Assembly: GCA_002724925.1 (NCBI GenBank) | Contig: PBQA01000008.1 | Span: 1-40,681 of the forward strand | Length of the DNA: 40,681 bases | Direction: 5' to 3' | From: Oceanospirillaceae bacterium | GTDB taxonomy: Bacteria; Pseudomonadota; Gammaproteobacteria; Pseudomonadales; Oceanobacteraceae | Part shown: in pieces, positions 8,711 to 19,607 of the stretch | How the letters are laid out: each line of letters starts with the position of its first letter | Numbering within the stretch: the stretch's first letter is position 1 | The notes under the pieces: model-generated | Databases searched by the model: none | Told to the model about the DNA's origin: nothing | Seen by the model: only the letters and a program-made list of their open reading frames with translations | Program-made: the position numbers and the translations under genes

Positions 8711-9486
8711 TTCCAGAACTGCTCTTCTTCTTTGCGTTTGGTCAGGACTTCGACGCCGTCAGCAGTGACTAACAGAGTGTGTTCCCACTGCGCTGAGGCT
8801 TTGCGGTCTTTAGTCACCACAGTCCAGCCGTCTTTAAGCAGTTTGTTATGGCGCGAGCCAAGATTGATCATAGGTTCAATGGTGAAAATCATACCTTCCT
8901 GAATCGCCATGCCAGTTCCCGGCTTACCATAGTGCAGGATCTGAGGGTCTTCGTGGAATACTTTGCCGATACCGTGGCCGCAGTACTCACGTACTACTGA
9001 GTAGTGATTCGATTCGGCATAAGTCTGAATTGCGTGGCCGATATCCCCCAGTTGAACACCAGGTTTTACCATATCAATGGCAAGGTACAGAGACTCCTGA
9101 GTGACACGGATAAGGCGATCCAGCGCTGGTTGAACCTCGCCTACCATAAACATCTTACTGGTATCGCCGTGGTAACCGTCTTTGATCACAGTAACATCAA
9201 TATTAATGATGTCACCTTTCTTCAGGATTTTGTCATCGCTGGGAATGCCATGGCAGATGACCTGATTAACAGAGGTGCAGATCGATTTCGGGAAACCGTT
9301 GTAATTCAGTGGGGCGGGGATCGCCTTCTGCTCGTTGACAATATAGTCATGGCAGATGCGGTCGAGTTCACCTGTCGATACGCCCGGCTTTACATAGTCA
9401 CCGATCATCTCCAGAACTTCTGCAGCCAGACGCCCGGCTACCCGCATTTTGGCGATGTCTTCCGCCGTATTGATCGTTACACCCAT
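8707..9486 (-). CDS. map: Type I methionine aminopeptidase
   Basis: A 259-residue cytosolic metalloenzyme that removes the initiator Met from nascent proteins. All family residues fall at their classical E. coli positions: His79 (ICHG), Asp97 and Asp108 (two metal ligands), His171 (CGHGIG), Glu204 (TIEP) and Glu235 (QWEHT). There is no N-terminal zinc-finger extension, so it is the short type Ia form. It is divergent from rpsB across a 292-bp promoter region, the same arrangement as in E. coli, and leads the map-glnD(-pirin) unit. Confidence 0.97.
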   Translation of the reverse strand: MGVTINTAEDIAKMRVAGRLAAEVLEMIGDYVKPGVSTGELDRICHDYIVNEQKAIPAPLNYNGFPKSICTSVNQVICHGIPSDDKILKKGDIINIDVTVIKDGYHGDTSKMFMVGEVQPALDRLIRVTQESLYLAIDMVKPGVQLGDIGHAIQTYAESNHYSVVREYCGHGIGKVFHEDPQILHYGKPGTGMAIQEGMIFTIEPMINLGSRHNKLLKDGWTVVTKDRKASAQWEHTLLVTADGVEVLTKRKEEEQFWK

Positions 9487-9613
9487 CAGAGGAGATCTTC
9501 CGTTTCATTGAATAGCAATGATTGTATTGTACTTCTTGTGTGGCTGGGGTTGAACCGTTGAATAAGAAGTCAGTAAAAGGATCGTGTAACAGCTGGCACA
9601 TAGGCGCGTAAAA

Positions 9614-9622
9614 TGGTATAAA
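9614..9622 (+). promoter_or_regulatory. Likely rpsB promoter with GC-rich discriminator
   Basis: TGG-TATAAA (TG 9614-9615, -10 9617-9622) is an extended -10, with a weak CTGGCA -35-like element at 9593-9598. It is directly followed by GCGCCCGCGC. A GC-rich discriminator like this is typical of stringently controlled ribosomal promoters repressed by ppGpp/DksA; that regulation is inferred. Confidence 0.55.
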
Positions 9623-9659
9623 GCGCCCGCGCTCAGCGCCGTGCTACTACAAAGTAGTG

Positions 9660-9778
9660 GTACGTAGATACTTAAACGACACACACGGACTGAAACTGAT
9701 GTGCCGGGGTGCCTGTTTCGACAGGTCGGGGCTCAGGGTTCGTGGAGGCATAACCCCTACATATAAGGTAGTAAGACA
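9660..9778 (+). promoter_or_regulatory. Structured rpsB 5' leader, probable S2 autoregulatory element
   Basis: The region between the promoter and rpsB folds into hairpins. CCTGT-TTCG-ACAGG (9712-9725) is a stem capped by a UUCG tetraloop, and GGGTT (9736-9740) can pair with AACCC (9752-9756). Gammaproteobacterial rpsB leaders are known to bind excess S2 and repress rpsB-tsf translation. The position and structured nature fit; I did not align it to the known motif. Confidence 0.5.
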
Positions 9779-10516
9779 ATGGCACAAGTTAGCATGCGTG
9801 ACCTGCTGAAAGCAGGCGTACACTTCGGTCACCAGACTCGTTACTGGAACCCCAAAATGGGTCAGTACATCTTCGGTGCCCGCAACAAGATTCATATCAT
9901 CAACCTCGAGCAGACTGTTCCAGCACTGAATGACGCGCTGAAGCTGATCGAAGGTATGGCTGCGAAAAACAACAAAGTTCTGTTTGTTGGTACTAAGCGC
10001 GCAGCTGGCAAGATCATCAAAGAGCAGGCAGAGCGTTCAAATATGCCATTCGTTGCTCACCGTTGGTTGGGCGGTATGCTCACTAACTACAAAACTATCC
10101 GTCAGTCTATCAAGCGTCTGCGTGAGCTCGAAGCTCAGCAGAAAGACGGTACTTTTGAACAGCTGACCAAGAAAGAAGCTCTGATGCGTTCACGTGAGAT
10201 GGACAAGCTCGAGCGTTCTATCGGTGGTATTAAAGAAATGGGCGGTCTGCCAGACGCTATGTTCGTCATCGACGTTGATCACGAGCGTATCGCTGTTCAG
10301 GAAGCCAATAAGCTGGGCATTCCAGTCATCGGTATCGTTGATACTAACTCTAACCCAGATGGCATCGACTACGTTATCCCAGGTAACGACGATGCAATCC
10401 GCGCTATCCAGATCTACGTTTCTGCAGCAGCAGATGCAATCCTGGAAGGTAAGCAAGGCGGCGCATCTGCAGATGAGTTCGTTGAAGTTGCTGAAGAAGC
10501 GCCAGCAGCTGAGTAA
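9779..10516 (+). CDS. rpsB: 30S ribosomal protein S2
   Basis: A 245-residue S2 protein of the 30S subunit, needed for S1 binding. It begins [27 protein letters not shown] and contains the family blocks [16 protein letters not shown] and [26 protein letters not shown]. The tail is acidic and Ala/Glu-rich. Strong codon bias fits high expression. It starts the translation/envelope superoperon and is separated from tsf by a terminator, so part of the transcription stops between the two. Confidence 0.98.
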   Translation: MAQVSMRDLLKAGVHFGHQTRYWNPKMGQYIFGARNKIHIINLEQTVPALNDALKLIEGMAAKNNKVLFVGTKRAAGKIIKEQAERSNMPFVAHRWLGGMLTNYKTIRQSIKRLRELEAQQKDGTFEQLTKKEALMRSREMDKLERSIGGIKEMGGLPDAMFVIDVDHERIAVQEANKLGIPVIGIVDTNSNPDGIDYVIPGNDDAIRAIQIYVSAAADAILEGKQGGASADEFVEVAEEAPAAE

Positions 10517-10531
10517 TCAGAGCTGAATTCG

Positions 10532-10557
10532 AAAAAAGGGGCTATGCCCCTTTTTTT
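10532..10557 (+). terminator. Intrinsic terminator/attenuator between rpsB and tsf
   Basis: AAAAAAGGGGC-TAT-GCCCCTTTTTTT is a stem with a 3-nt loop flanked by A- and T-runs, so it could work on both strands. A partial terminator at this spot would set the S2 to EF-Ts ratio. Confidence 0.8.
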
Positions 10558-10599
10558 AAATCTTTATCGTCAATTTATAGATTTAAGAGGATATTCCAC

Positions 10600-11454
10600 A
10601 TGGCAACTGTATCTGCTGCCCAGGTAAAAGAGCTGCGTGAACGTACTGGCCTAGGCATGATGGAGTGCAAAAAAGCACTGACTGCTGCTGGCGGTGACAT
10701 CGATCAGGCAATTGAAGATCTGCGTAAGAACTCAGGTCTGAAAGCGGCTAAGAAAGCTGACCGTACCGCTGCTGAAGGTAAGCTGCGTGTTGTTGTTGGT
10801 GAAGGCAATGCTGTTATTGTTGAAATCAACTCTGAAACTGACTTCGCTGCGGGCGATGCGAACTTCAACGCGTTCGCAGACAAAGTCGTAGCTAAGCTGG
10901 CTGAAACCAAAGAGACCGACATTGCTGCGTTGATGGCTGGTGATCTGGAAGATGCTCGTGAAGCTCTGGTACAGAAGATCGGTGAAAACATCACTGTACG
11001 TCGTCCAGCCATCGTTGAAGCTGACACTGTTGGTGCTTACCTTCACTCAAACGGCAAAATCGCTTGTATCGTTGCGCTGACTGGCGGTAACGAAGAACTG
11101 GCGAAAGATATTGCTATGCACGTTACCGCATCTAACCCGCGTGTTGTTCGTGGCGAAGATATGCCTGCCGACGTTCTCGAGAAAGAAAAAGAAATCATCA
11201 AGGCACAGCCAGACATGGCTGGCAAGCCAGATGAGATCGTCGAGAAGATGATGGGCGGCCGTATTAAGAAGTTCCTGAAAGAAAACAGCCTGCTCGAGCA
11301 GCCATTCGTTAAGAACCCAGACCTGACTGTTGCTCAGCTGGCAAAAGAAGGTGGTGCAGAAGTCATCAGCTTCCTGCGTATGGAAGTAGGTGAAGGTATC
11401 GAAGTCGAAGAAACTGACTTCGCTGCTGAGGTTGCTGCACAGCTTAAAGGCTGA
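10600..11454 (+). CDS. tsf: Elongation factor Ts
   Basis: A 284-residue guanine-nucleotide exchange factor for EF-Tu, about the usual gammaproteobacterial length. The N-terminal UBA-like part ([19 protein letters not shown], then [12 protein letters not shown]) and the core signature [11 protein letters not shown] are diagnostic. Codon use is strongly biased. It is preceded by AAGAGGA and lies 83 nt after rpsB. Confidence 0.98.
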   Translation: MATVSAAQVKELRERTGLGMMECKKALTAAGGDIDQAIEDLRKNSGLKAAKKADRTAAEGKLRVVVGEGNAVIVEINSETDFAAGDANFNAFADKVVAKLAETKETDIAALMAGDLEDAREALVQKIGENITVRRPAIVEADTVGAYLHSNGKIACIVALTGGNEELAKDIAMHVTASNPRVVRGEDMPADVLEKEKEIIKAQPDMAGKPDEIVEKMMGGRIKKFLKENSLLEQPFVKNPDLTVAQLAKEGGAEVISFLRMEVGEGIEVEETDFAAEVAAQLKG

Positions 11455-11494
11455 TAACAGCACCGGTGGGGCTCACATTCTGAAAACCACCATT

Positions 11495-11523
11495 AATATG
11501 CCGGGCTTGCCCGGCATATTTGT
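11495..11523 (+). terminator. Hairpin terminator after tsf
   Basis: AATATGCCGGGC (11495-11506) and GCCCGGCATATT (11509-11520) form a perfect 12-bp stem with a 2-nt loop, followed by a short T-rich tail (TTTGTATATG). The tail is weak, so read-through into pyrH is likely. Confidence 0.65.
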
Positions 11524-11578
11524 ATATGTCTGATGTAAATATACGTAGAATACGCCAAACATTTTCAGGAGAAGGTTC

Positions 11579-12316
11579 ATGGCCGAGCAAAAAAGCGCGA
11601 AATATAAGCGAATTCTGCTGAAACTCAGCGGTGAGGCCCTGATGGGCGAGCTGGATTTCGGTATTGACCCTAAAGTACTCGATCGTATGGCGCTGGAAAT
11701 TGCTCAGCTTCGTGGTCTTGGAGTACAGGTAGGGCTGGTTATTGGTGGTGGTAACCTGTTCCGTGGTAAAGCGTTGAGTGAAGCTGGCCTTGATCGTGTT
11801 GCAGGTGACCATATGGGTATGCTGGCAACCGTTATGAATGCTCTGGCGATGCGTGATGCTCTGGAGCGCTCCAACATGCCGACCCGCGTCATGTCGGCAA
11901 TTCCGATGAGTGGTGTTGTTGACCACTACGATCGTCGCAGTGCTATCCGTGCTCTGAATCAGGGGGATGTTGTGATCTTCTCTGCAGGGACGGGGAATCC
12001 TTTCTTTACGACCGATTCTGCGGCTTGTCTGCGTGGTATCGAAATAAATGCTGATCTGGTTCTGAAAGCGACGAATGTCGATGGCGTGTATACTGCCGAC
12101 CCGAAGAAGGACCCGACTGCAGAAAAGTACGATCTGCTGACTTACGGCGAAGTCCTTGAGAAACAACTGGGTGTGATGGACCTGACCGCAATCGTTCTGG
12201 CGCAGGATCATGACATGCCACTGCGTGTGTACAATATGAATGATACAGGAGTGCTGGGCCGCCTGATGACTGGCGGTGATCACGGCACCCTGATTGTAAG
12301 TGGAGAAAAAGCATGA
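11579..12316 (+). CDS. pyrH: Uridylate (UMP) kinase
   Basis: A 245-residue hexameric bacterial UMP kinase of the amino-acid kinase fold, converting UMP to UDP for RNA and envelope sugar precursors. Family motifs: [13 protein letters not shown] near the N-terminus, [50 protein letters not shown], and [13 protein letters not shown]. The ATG follows AGGAGAAGG. Its last 4 nt overlap frr. Confidence 0.97.
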   Translation: MAEQKSAKYKRILLKLSGEALMGELDFGIDPKVLDRMALEIAQLRGLGVQVGLVIGGGNLFRGKALSEAGLDRVAGDHMGMLATVMNALAMRDALERSNMPTRVMSAIPMSGVVDHYDRRSAIRALNQGDVVIFSAGTGNPFFTTDSAACLRGIEINADLVLKATNVDGVYTADPKKDPTAEKYDLLTYGEVLEKQLGVMDLTAIVLAQDHDMPLRVYNMNDTGVLGRLMTGGDHGTLIVSGEKA

Positions 12317-12870
12317 TTAATGAAATCCAGAAAGACGCTGAAGATCGTATGAGCAAGAGCGTTGCAGCTCTGGTAGATGCATTTAAGAAAGTTCGTACTG
12401 GTCGTGCTAACCCGGCGATCCTGGACAGCGTCATGATTGATTATTACGGCACTCCAACGCCGATCAACCAGGTTGCAAACGTGATTGTGGAAGATGGCCG
12501 TAGCCTGGCGATCAACCCATGGGAGAAAAATCTGGTCCCGCAGATTGAGAGAGCAATTCTCAAATCTGACCTGGGTCTGAACCCGGCAACGAATGGCGAT
12601 ACTATTCGTCTGCCAATGCCTGCCCTGACAGAAGAGACGCGCAAAGATTACATCAAGCAGGCCCGCGCTGAAGCTGAGAAAGGTCGTGTGTCTGTGCGTA
12701 ATATTCGTCGTGATGCCAACGGCAGCGTAAAAGACCTGCTGAAAGAGAAAGAAATCACTGAAGACGAGTCACGCGGTGCAGAAGATGCTATCCAGAAGCT
12801 GACAGATAAGTTTATCGGTCAGGTGGATGACCTGCTGGCAGAGAAAGAAAAAGACCTGATGAAGGTCTGA
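12313..12870 (+). CDS. frr: Ribosome recycling factor
   Basis: A 185-residue tRNA-mimicking factor that, with EF-G, splits post-termination ribosomes. Characteristic blocks are [26 protein letters not shown], and the C-terminal helix with [24 protein letters not shown]. The length equals the E. coli protein. The start overlaps the pyrH stop (ATGA), so translation is coupled. Confidence 0.98.
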   Translation: MINEIQKDAEDRMSKSVAALVDAFKKVRTGRANPAILDSVMIDYYGTPTPINQVANVIVEDGRSLAINPWEKNLVPQIERAILKSDLGLNPATNGDTIRLPMPALTEETRKDYIKQARAEAEKGRVSVRNIRRDANGSVKDLLKEKEITEDESRGAEDAIQKLTDKFIGQVDDLLAEKEKDLMKV

Positions 12871-12876
12871 TCGGAC

Positions 12877-13644
12877 ATGTCCACTAGTATTGATGACTCC
12901 AGTGCCGCACAGGGAAGTGTGCCACGCCATGTTGCCATAATTATGGACGGCAATAACCGCTGGGCTAAGAAGCGGTTTATGCCGGGCGTGGCAGGCCATA
13001 AGGCTGGCGTAGATGCCGTAAGAGCGGTTGTCGAGACCTCCGCGAAAGCCGGTGTCGAGGTACTCACTCTGTTCGCATTCAGCAGTGAAAACTGGCGCCG
13101 CCCTGAGCAGGAAGTCAGCGCATTGATGCAGCTGTTTATTGCAGCCCTGCAACGGGAAGTAAAAAAGCTTCATAAGAACAATATTCGCCTGAAAATCATG
13201 GGCGACCTTTCTGCATTTTCTGAAAAGATCCAAGGCCTGGTGGCCGAATCCGAAGCAATGACTCAAGCTAACGACGGCATGACGCTGGTAGTAGCGGCGA
13301 ACTATGGCGGCCAGTGGGACATCGCTCAAGCGGCGCGTCGTATGGCCGAGGAAGTCAAAGCAGGTCGGATGCAGCCCGAAGATATCACTGAGCACAGTCT
13401 GCACCAGTACACCTGGCTAAGCGAGTTCCCAGCGCCGGATCTGATGATCCGGACCGGCGGTGAGCAGCGTATCAGTAACTTTATGCTGTGGCAGACGGCT
13501 TATGCTGAGTTCTATTTTTCAGACGTACTCTGGCCTGATTTCAAAGAAGAAGAATATAAAAAAGCATTAGACGCCTTTGCCAGCCGGACACGGCGCTTCG
13601 GGCGGACTGATGATCAGTTAAAGGAAGCCAAGAACGGTGACTAA
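12877..13644 (+). CDS. uppS: Undecaprenyl diphosphate synthase (cis-prenyltransferase)
   Basis: A 255-residue cytosolic enzyme that extends FPP with eight isopentenyl units to make the C55 lipid carrier for peptidoglycan and O-antigen. The catalytic Asp is D24 in IIMDGNNRWA; further motifs are GHKAGV, FAFSSENWRRP, and DLMIRTGGEQRISNFMLWQ with YAEFYFSDVLWPDF. It starts 6 nt after frr and overlaps cdsA by 8 nt. The order uppS-cdsA-dxr matches Pseudomonas rather than E. coli. Confidence 0.97.
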   Translation: MSTSIDDSSAAQGSVPRHVAIIMDGNNRWAKKRFMPGVAGHKAGVDAVRAVVETSAKAGVEVLTLFAFSSENWRRPEQEVSALMQLFIAALQREVKKLHKNNIRLKIMGDLSAFSEKIQGLVAESEAMTQANDGMTLVVAANYGGQWDIAQAARRMAEEVKAGRMQPEDITEHSLHQYTWLSEFPAPDLMIRTGGEQRISNFMLWQTAYAEFYFSDVLWPDFKEEEYKKALDAFASRTRRFGRTDDQLKEAKNGD

Positions 13645-14482
13645 GCAGCGCGTTATAACGGCATTGATACTCGCCCCGGTAATGATTGTGGGTATCTTCT
13701 TCCTGCCGCTCAAGCCTTTCGCATTTTTCATCGCAGCGATCTGCAGTATCGGCGCATGGGAGTGGGCGAACATTGCTGGCTACAAAAAAAACTGGAGCCG
13801 TTTACTGTACGCCTTCTTTGTTTTTGTCTGCCTTTACATCAGTGCACGTTTTCTTCGTATCAACCCTGAGTGGAAGATCTGGTTTCTCGCCGCTGGCACC
13901 CTGTGGTGGACGGTCGCGTTTGCTTTGGTAAAGCGTTACCCAGGTGGCACCGACATCTGGAACGCGCGTGTTATCCGTGCCTTCCTCGGCTTGTGCGTCC
14001 TGATCCCTATGTGGGTGGGCTTTATGCACCTGAAAGAAGAACCGCACAGTTCTCTGCTGATCATCTATGTCATGCTGGTGGTCTGGGGTGCTGATACAGG
14101 TGCCTACTTTGCAGGCCGTAAGTGGGGCAACAGTAAACTTGCTCCTCACGTCAGTCCCGGTAAGTCCTGGGCTGGTTTCTGGGGCGGCTTTGCCACAACC
14201 ATTTTCCTGGCTGCACTGACTTGCGTTGGTCTGGATCTGTGGTTACAGCCTCTGACGACAGAAGATGTCGTGAAGATCTTTGTCATTACTGCTGCCACCA
14301 CTGTGATCTCGGTATTAGGGGATCTCGTTGAAAGTATGATGAAACGTCATCGTGGTATCAAAGACAGCTCATCGCTGTTGCCGGGGCACGGTGGTGTGAT
14401 GGATCGTATCGATAGTATGGCGGCGGCCGTTCCCGTATTTGCCTTTATGATGATGCTGCTTAACTGGGGCCTCGCTGTATGA
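13637..14482 (+). CDS. cdsA: Phosphatidate cytidylyltransferase (CDP-diglyceride synthase)
   Basis: A 281-residue integral membrane enzyme that makes CDP-diacylglycerol from phosphatidate and CTP, the branch point for all phospholipids. It has about seven to eight hydrophobic segments, and near the C-terminus the signature [20 protein letters not shown] followed by VMDRIDS. It starts with GTG at 13637 inside the 3' end of uppS and ends in a 4-nt overlap with dxr. Confidence 0.96.
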   Translation: MTKQRVITALILAPVMIVGIFFLPLKPFAFFIAAICSIGAWEWANIAGYKKNWSRLLYAFFVFVCLYISARFLRINPEWKIWFLAAGTLWWTVAFALVKRYPGGTDIWNARVIRAFLGLCVLIPMWVGFMHLKEEPHSSLLIIYVMLVVWGADTGAYFAGRKWGNSKLAPHVSPGKSWAGFWGGFATTIFLAALTCVGLDLWLQPLTTEDVVKIFVITAATTVISVLGDLVESMMKRHRGIKDSSSLLPGHGGVMDRIDSMAAAVPVFAFMMMLLNWGLAV

Positions 14483-15660
14483 CGCAATGGATCACCGTGT
14501 TGGGTTCTACGGGTTCCATCGGTTGCAGTACCTTAGATGTGGTACGTCGCCACCCTGATAAGTATCGTGTATACGCATTGACTGCGGCGACACGTGCCGT
14601 TGAGATGGCCGCTCAGATTGCTGAATTTTCGCCCCGTTATGCGGTGATGGCGAACGCTGATGCGGCCACTCAGTTGCGTGAACAATTACCCGATGAATGC
14701 GTCACCGAAGTTCTGAGTGGTGAGGAAGCGCTGGTACAGGTTGCTTCCGATGAGCGTGTTGATCAGGTTATGGCAGCGATTGTTGGCGCTGCCGGGCTTC
14801 TGCCGACACTGGCTGCTGCGAACGCAGGTAAACGGGTACTGTTGGCCAATAAAGAAAGTCTGGTCATGGCGGGACCGCTGTTTCTTGATGCTGTAAAAAC
14901 GGGGGGCGCAGAACTGCTCCCGATCGACAGCGAGCACAACGCCATTTTTCAGTCTATGCCTGCCGATTATGCTGGTAATCTGAAAGCCAGTGGAATTCGT
15001 AAGATTCTCCTCACCGCGTCAGGCGGCCCTTTTCGCGGGCGGGAGTCCCGTGAGTTGACAGATGTGACACCATCGCAGGCCGTTGCCCACCCGAACTGGT
15101 CTATGGGTGCGAAAATATCAGTCGATTCAGCCACCCTCATGAATAAAGGTCTTGAGCTGATTGAGGCCTGTTTCCTGTTCAATTGCGACGCCGATGATGT
15201 CGAAGTTGTTGTGCACCCCGAAAGCGTCATTCACTCCATGGTTCAGTACTGTGACGGCTCAGTGCTGGCACAGCTGGGGCAGCCCGATATGCGGACTCCC
15301 ATTGCGTATGGAATGGCGTGGCCTGAGCGTATAGAAGCAGGTGTTGAGTCGTTGAATCTCTTTGATATTGCACGACTCAATTTTGAAGCACCGGATGAGA
15401 AGAACTTTCCTTGTCTGGCGCTCGCTCGGACAGCGTTTGCGCAGGGGGGGACTATGCCAGCGGTCTTGAATGCGGCAAATGAAGTCGCCGTTGCCGCTTT
15501 TCTGCGGGAAGAAATTCGCTTTACGCAGATTCCTACACTGATTAAACACGTGATGGATCAGCATTCTGTTGCTGATGCGGATGCACTGGATGCTGTATTG
15601 TCAGCAGACAGCTGGGCGCGTGCGACTGCCGAACGCTTTCTCCGGGAGGAAGACTTTTGA
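14479..15660 (+). CDS. dxr: 1-deoxy-D-xylulose-5-phosphate reductoisomerase
   Basis: A 393-residue NADPH-dependent enzyme making MEP, the first committed step of the non-mevalonate isoprenoid pathway that feeds UppS upstream. The N-terminal NADPH site is [14 protein letters not shown]. The substrate and metal region has [27 protein letters not shown], and [20 protein letters not shown]. Length is normal. Starts in an ATGA overlap with cdsA. Confidence 0.97.
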   Translation: MTQWITVLGSTGSIGCSTLDVVRRHPDKYRVYALTAATRAVEMAAQIAEFSPRYAVMANADAATQLREQLPDECVTEVLSGEEALVQVASDERVDQVMAAIVGAAGLLPTLAAANAGKRVLLANKESLVMAGPLFLDAVKTGGAELLPIDSEHNAIFQSMPADYAGNLKASGIRKILLTASGGPFRGRESRELTDVTPSQAVAHPNWSMGAKISVDSATLMNKGLELIEACFLFNCDADDVEVVVHPESVIHSMVQYCDGSVLAQLGQPDMRTPIAYGMAWPERIEAGVESLNLFDIARLNFEAPDEKNFPCLALARTAFAQGGTMPAVLNAANEVAVAAFLREEIRFTQIPTLIKHVMDQHSVADADALDAVLSADSWARATAERFLREEDF

Positions 15661-16994
15661 CGCTGTTATATTTCATCATAGCGATCAGTATTCTGGTTGT
15701 TATTCATGAATATGGTCACTTCTGGGTTGCACGCCGAGCTGGGGTTCAGGTACTCAGATTCTCGGTGGGCTTTGGCAAGCCTCTCTTTTCTGTGAAAGAC
15801 CGCCACGGTACCGAGTATTCTCTGGCACCCATTCCATTGGGCGGCTACGTCAAAATGCTGGACAGTCGTGAAGCTCCCGTTGCTGAACATTTACGTGATC
15901 AGGAATTCAATAGTAAGTCTCCGTGGGCGCGGATTGCGATTGCTTCTGCGGGACCGATCTCTAACTTCCTCTTCGCAATACTTGTCTATACCTTACTTTT
16001 CTGGGGTGGCTCAAAACAGTTTATCCCGGTAGCGTCTGAGATTGCAGAAGGCTCGCCCGCTGCGATCGCAGGCGTACTTCCGGGTGATGAACTGAGCGCG
16101 ATTGATGGCGAGAGTACTCAGTCGTGGCAAGATGTCAGCTGGGAGTTGTTATCTTTCCTCGGCGAGACGCGCACTGTCAGCCTGGAAGTCATCCGGGACG
16201 GGCGCCCAGTTGAACTGAGCTTGCCTCTGAATCGCTGGTTGAGTGAAGAGGAGGGGCCAGACCCTCTGAGCAAATTGGGTATTACACCGCGCATGCCAGA
16301 GATCCCTCTGCAGATTTCTCAGGTTATGGAAGGCTCGGCAGCCGAGGCCGCTGGTCTCCAGACAGGCGATACTCTGGTGGCTGCGAATGGTGAAGAGATC
16401 GCAACCTGGCAGGACTGGGTCTCCCTGATACGTAACTCGGCCGGTACATCAGTGTTGGTTGAAGTGGACCGCGCAGGTGAGCTTATTGAAGTCGAAGCCT
16501 GGCCGCAGAGCATCACCCTGGACAGTGGTGAAGTCATTGGTCGTATAGGTGTGATGCCGGTTGCTCCCGTTGCCCCGGATGACTGGGTACGCGAAGTTCA
16601 TCCGAGCCCGGTGAAGTCATTTTTGATGGGCGTCGATAAGACCTGGAGCCTCATCGTACTGACGCTGGACTCACTGTGGAAAATGCTCATGGGTGATGTC
16701 TCAGTAAAGAACTTGAGCGGTCCCATCACCATTGCTAAAGTAGCCGGCGATTCTGCGTCAGGCGGCCTTATTGTTTTCGTTAACTTTCTGGCGCTGCTGA
16801 GTGTGTCGCTGGGCGTGCTTAATCTGCTACCTGTGCCCATGCTCGACGGTGGTCACATTTTGTTTTATACGGCTGAGCTGATTCGTGGTAAACCATTACC
16901 AGAATCGGTTCAGATCGCTGCGGTAAAGGTAGGTATGATGTTATTGCTCATGCTGATGATTGTCGCTTTCTACAATGATATAAGCCGCCTCTGA
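15657..16994 (+). CDS. rseP: RseP site-2 intramembrane zinc protease
   Basis: A 445-residue inner-membrane protease that makes the second cut in the anti-sigma factor RseA/MucA to release sigma-E/AlgU, and also clears signal peptides. The zinc motif is HEYGH at 17-21 in the first transmembrane helix; the third ligand is in PVPMLDGGH near residue 400. Two PDZ domains lie between (about 120-290). The start is TTG at 15657, overlapping the dxr stop, with a strong GGAGGA 6 nt upstream that fixes it. It precedes bamA, linking envelope stress sensing to outer-membrane assembly. Confidence 0.96.
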   Translation: MTLLYFIIAISILVVIHEYGHFWVARRAGVQVLRFSVGFGKPLFSVKDRHGTEYSLAPIPLGGYVKMLDSREAPVAEHLRDQEFNSKSPWARIAIASAGPISNFLFAILVYTLLFWGGSKQFIPVASEIAEGSPAAIAGVLPGDELSAIDGESTQSWQDVSWELLSFLGETRTVSLEVIRDGRPVELSLPLNRWLSEEEGPDPLSKLGITPRMPEIPLQISQVMEGSAAEAAGLQTGDTLVAANGEEIATWQDWVSLIRNSAGTSVLVEVDRAGELIEVEAWPQSITLDSGEVIGRIGVMPVAPVAPDDWVREVHPSPVKSFLMGVDKTWSLIVLTLDSLWKMLMGDVSVKNLSGPITIAKVAGDSASGGLIVFVNFLALLSVSLGVLNLLPVPMLDGGHILFYTAELIRGKPLPESVQIAAVKVGMMLLLMLMIVAFYNDISRL

Positions 16995-17021
16995 GGAGGT
17001 GGCGACTGGGTTTTTATTTAC

Positions 17022-19580
17022 ATGCGTTTTCTGCTGTCGGTTATATCCCTCTGGCTTCTGTCTGCCACACTCCATGCTGCTTCTTTCACTGTTGAAGATA
17101 TTCGCCTTGAAGGGCTTCAGCGGGTGTCTGCAGGTACTGTTTTTTCGGCGTTCCCTATTGCAACGGGCGACACCGTTGACGATGCGCGTATTGCTGAAGC
17201 TACCCGCGCTCTGTTCCGTGAGGGTTTCTTCGAAGATATCGAACTCTACCGTGATGGGAATGTACTGGTGGTGCGCATGGTTGAACTGCCAACCATCACC
17301 TCTATCGAAATCGAAGGTAACAAAGCCATTCAAACAGAAGCCCTGATGGACGGCCTGAAACAGAGTGGGCTGGCAGAGGGGCTTGTCTTCAAGCGCTCAA
17401 CGCTTGAACGTATCTCTCTCGAACTGGAGCGACAGTACGTTGCTCAGGGCCGTTATGATGCGGGCATTGTGACTGAGGTCGAACCTTTGCCACGTAACCG
17501 AGTTGCACTCAAAATTAATGTTGATGAGGGCAACGTTGCTACGATTGAGCATATCAATATTGTCGGTAACGAAATTTTCCCTGATGAGGAGCTGCTGAGT
17601 CCACTGGCTCTACAGAGCACAAACTTCTGGTCATGGTATTCCAGCGATAATAAATACAGCCGTGAAAAGCTTGCGGGTGACCTTGAGACCCTGCGTTCGT
17701 ACTACCTGGATCGCGGTTATATCCGTTTTAACATCGAATCAACTCAGGTGTCGGTATCACCCGATAAGCGTGGCGTCTACATTACCGTCAGCGTCTCTGA
17801 AGGCGAACTCTACAACATTCGTGATGTAAAACTCGCGGGCGACCTGGTGGTTGATGAAGAAGAGCTTACCCGTCTTTATATGGTAAAAGAAGGCGATGTC
17901 TTCTCTCGCCGCCGGGTTACTTTCACCAGTGACCTGATGACCAAACGTCTGGGTAACGACGGTTATACCTTCGCTAAAGTGAACGGTATTCCTAAAATCG
18001 ATGACGAAGAGCGTCTGGTCGACATGACCTTCTATGTTGAGCCAGGTAAACGGACTTATGTTCGCAGCGTTCAGTTCTCAGGTAACGACGGCACCCGAGA
18101 TGAAGTGCTGCGTCGTGAGATGATTCAGATGGAAGGCGGTTGGGCTTCCACTGAAAAAATTGAAGCCGGTAAGAACCGCCTGAACCAGTTGGGTTTCTTT
18201 AAAACAGTTAATGTCGAAACTCCGGCTGTTCCGGGCACTGATGACCTGATCGACGTGAATTACACCGTGGAAGAGCAGTTGAGCGGCAGCCTGAACTTCA
18301 ACATCGGTTACGCTGCAGGCTCTGGCATGATCCTCGGTGCCAGCGTCAGCCAGAATAACTTTATGGGTAGCGGTAACCGTATGTCTCTGGGTGTACAGAA
18401 GACAGACACGGTTGAATCTTATAATTTCTCGTACCTGAACCCGTACTACACCGTCGATGGTGTCAGCCGTGGCTTTAACTTTTTCTATCGCGAAACAGAC
18501 TTCGGAAGCCTCAGTACGGTAAGTGATTATCAGACTAACACCTACGGCGGTAACGTGACCTTTGGTTATCCGATTTCACGCCGCCAGCGCTTGTCGTTCT
18601 CGGTTGGCTATTCGAATACAGAAATGTTTGAAGGGGTAACTGTCCCTGCCGAAATCACCGACTTTATTGATTCTGAGGGCGACGTATTCGATGAGTACAC
18701 TCTGGGGCTCAGCTGGCGTTACAGCTCTCTCAACCGTGGCCTGTTCCCGACCGATGGTATAGAGCATAAGATAAAAGCCGATATTTCAGTGCCAGGCAGC
18801 GACCTGACGTATTACAAGACCAGCTATACCTCAAACTATTACTTCCCGCTGGCGACTGAGTGGAGCTTACGCCTGAGAACGGACCTGGGTTACGGTGATG
18901 GCTTTGGTGACCTTGAACGTTTGCCGTTCTTCAAGAACTTCCGCTCAGGTGGTATTGGTGCGGTACGTGGCTATCAGATCAACAGCCTTGGTCCGAAAGG
19001 CCTGCCCGAATACGTGCCGGTCAGCCTGGCTGAAACAGATGCGGCTGGTAATGTGGTCTATGAAACGGACGACCTTGGCCGACCGCTGACCAGTGACAGT
19101 GCGCCGCAGGTTATTTACATCAAAGACGCTGATGGCGGTGCTACGGCTATCTCAAACAGCGCTGGGTACGTACCATCGTACGAAACAGACAGCTCCGGTG
19201 CCGTAGTGACCGCTCCGTTCTTCCGTGAAACAGAGCGCGCTCTGGGTGGTAACATGCTCGTAGAAGGCAGCCTGGAGCTTATTTTCCCAACGCCGTTTAT
19301 CGAAGACCGCAGTTCAGTTCGCAGTATTGTCTTCCTCGATGCGGGTAATACCTTCAGCAGCGAATGTTATGTGCCGTCCGATGTTGATCTGCCAAGCTTT
19401 AATTCACACCCCTTCTGTGATGAAGGCTTGCAGTTTGAAGAGCTTCGTTACAGTACAGGTGTTGGTTTAACCTGGGTGACGGCAATCGGGCCTCTGACAT
19501 TTACTTACTCATTCCCACTGAACGAACAGCGTGGGGATAGAACAGAAGGCTTTGAATTTACACTGGGTCAGGTATTCTGA
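17022..19580 (+). CDS. bamA: BamA, outer-membrane protein assembly factor
   Basis: An 852-residue Omp85 protein that inserts beta-barrel proteins into the outer membrane. A signal peptide ends near LHAA; five POTRA repeats follow over roughly residues 20-430, and the rest is the 16-strand barrel ending in a C-terminal Phe (FTLGQVF). The conserved loop-6 motif VRGY is present, followed by a long acidic/Thr-rich insert of about 70 residues before RALGGN, longer than in E. coli as I recall it. Loop 7 carries a Cys pair (SECY...PFCD) that could form a disulfide. It lies 27 nt after rseP and 27 nt before skp. Confidence 0.97.
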   Translation: MRFLLSVISLWLLSATLHAASFTVEDIRLEGLQRVSAGTVFSAFPIATGDTVDDARIAEATRALFREGFFEDIELYRDGNVLVVRMVELPTITSIEIEGNKAIQTEALMDGLKQSGLAEGLVFKRSTLERISLELERQYVAQGRYDAGIVTEVEPLPRNRVALKINVDEGNVATIEHINIVGNEIFPDEELLSPLALQSTNFWSWYSSDNKYSREKLAGDLETLRSYYLDRGYIRFNIESTQVSVSPDKRGVYITVSVSEGELYNIRDVKLAGDLVVDEEELTRLYMVKEGDVFSRRRVTFTSDLMTKRLGNDGYTFAKVNGIPKIDDEERLVDMTFYVEPGKRTYVRSVQFSGNDGTRDEVLRREMIQMEGGWASTEKIEAGKNRLNQLGFFKTVNVETPAVPGTDDLIDVNYTVEEQLSGSLNFNIGYAAGSGMILGASVSQNNFMGSGNRMSLGVQKTDTVESYNFSYLNPYYTVDGVSRGFNFFYRETDFGSLSTVSDYQTNTYGGNVTFGYPISRRQRLSFSVGYSNTEMFEGVTVPAEITDFIDSEGDVFDEYTLGLSWRYSSLNRGLFPTDGIEHKIKADISVPGSDLTYYKTSYTSNYYFPLATEWSLRLRTDLGYGDGFGDLERLPFFKNFRSGGIGAVRGYQINSLGPKGLPEYVPVSLAETDAAGNVVYETDDLGRPLTSDSAPQVIYIKDADGGATAISNSAGYVPSYETDSSGAVVTAPFFRETERALGGNMLVEGSLELIFPTPFIEDRSSVRSIVFLDAGNTFSSECYVPSDVDLPSFNSHPFCDEGLQFEELRYSTGVGLTWVTAIGPLTFTYSFPLNEQRGDRTEGFEFTLGQVF

Positions 19581-19607
19581 CGACAACCATTATAAAAGGA
19601 GAACAGA

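Noticed and set aside
11444-12283. 279-residue minus-strand ORF opposite pyrH
   Set aside because: His/Gln/Thr-rich antisense of a well-supported gene, with no family resemblance.
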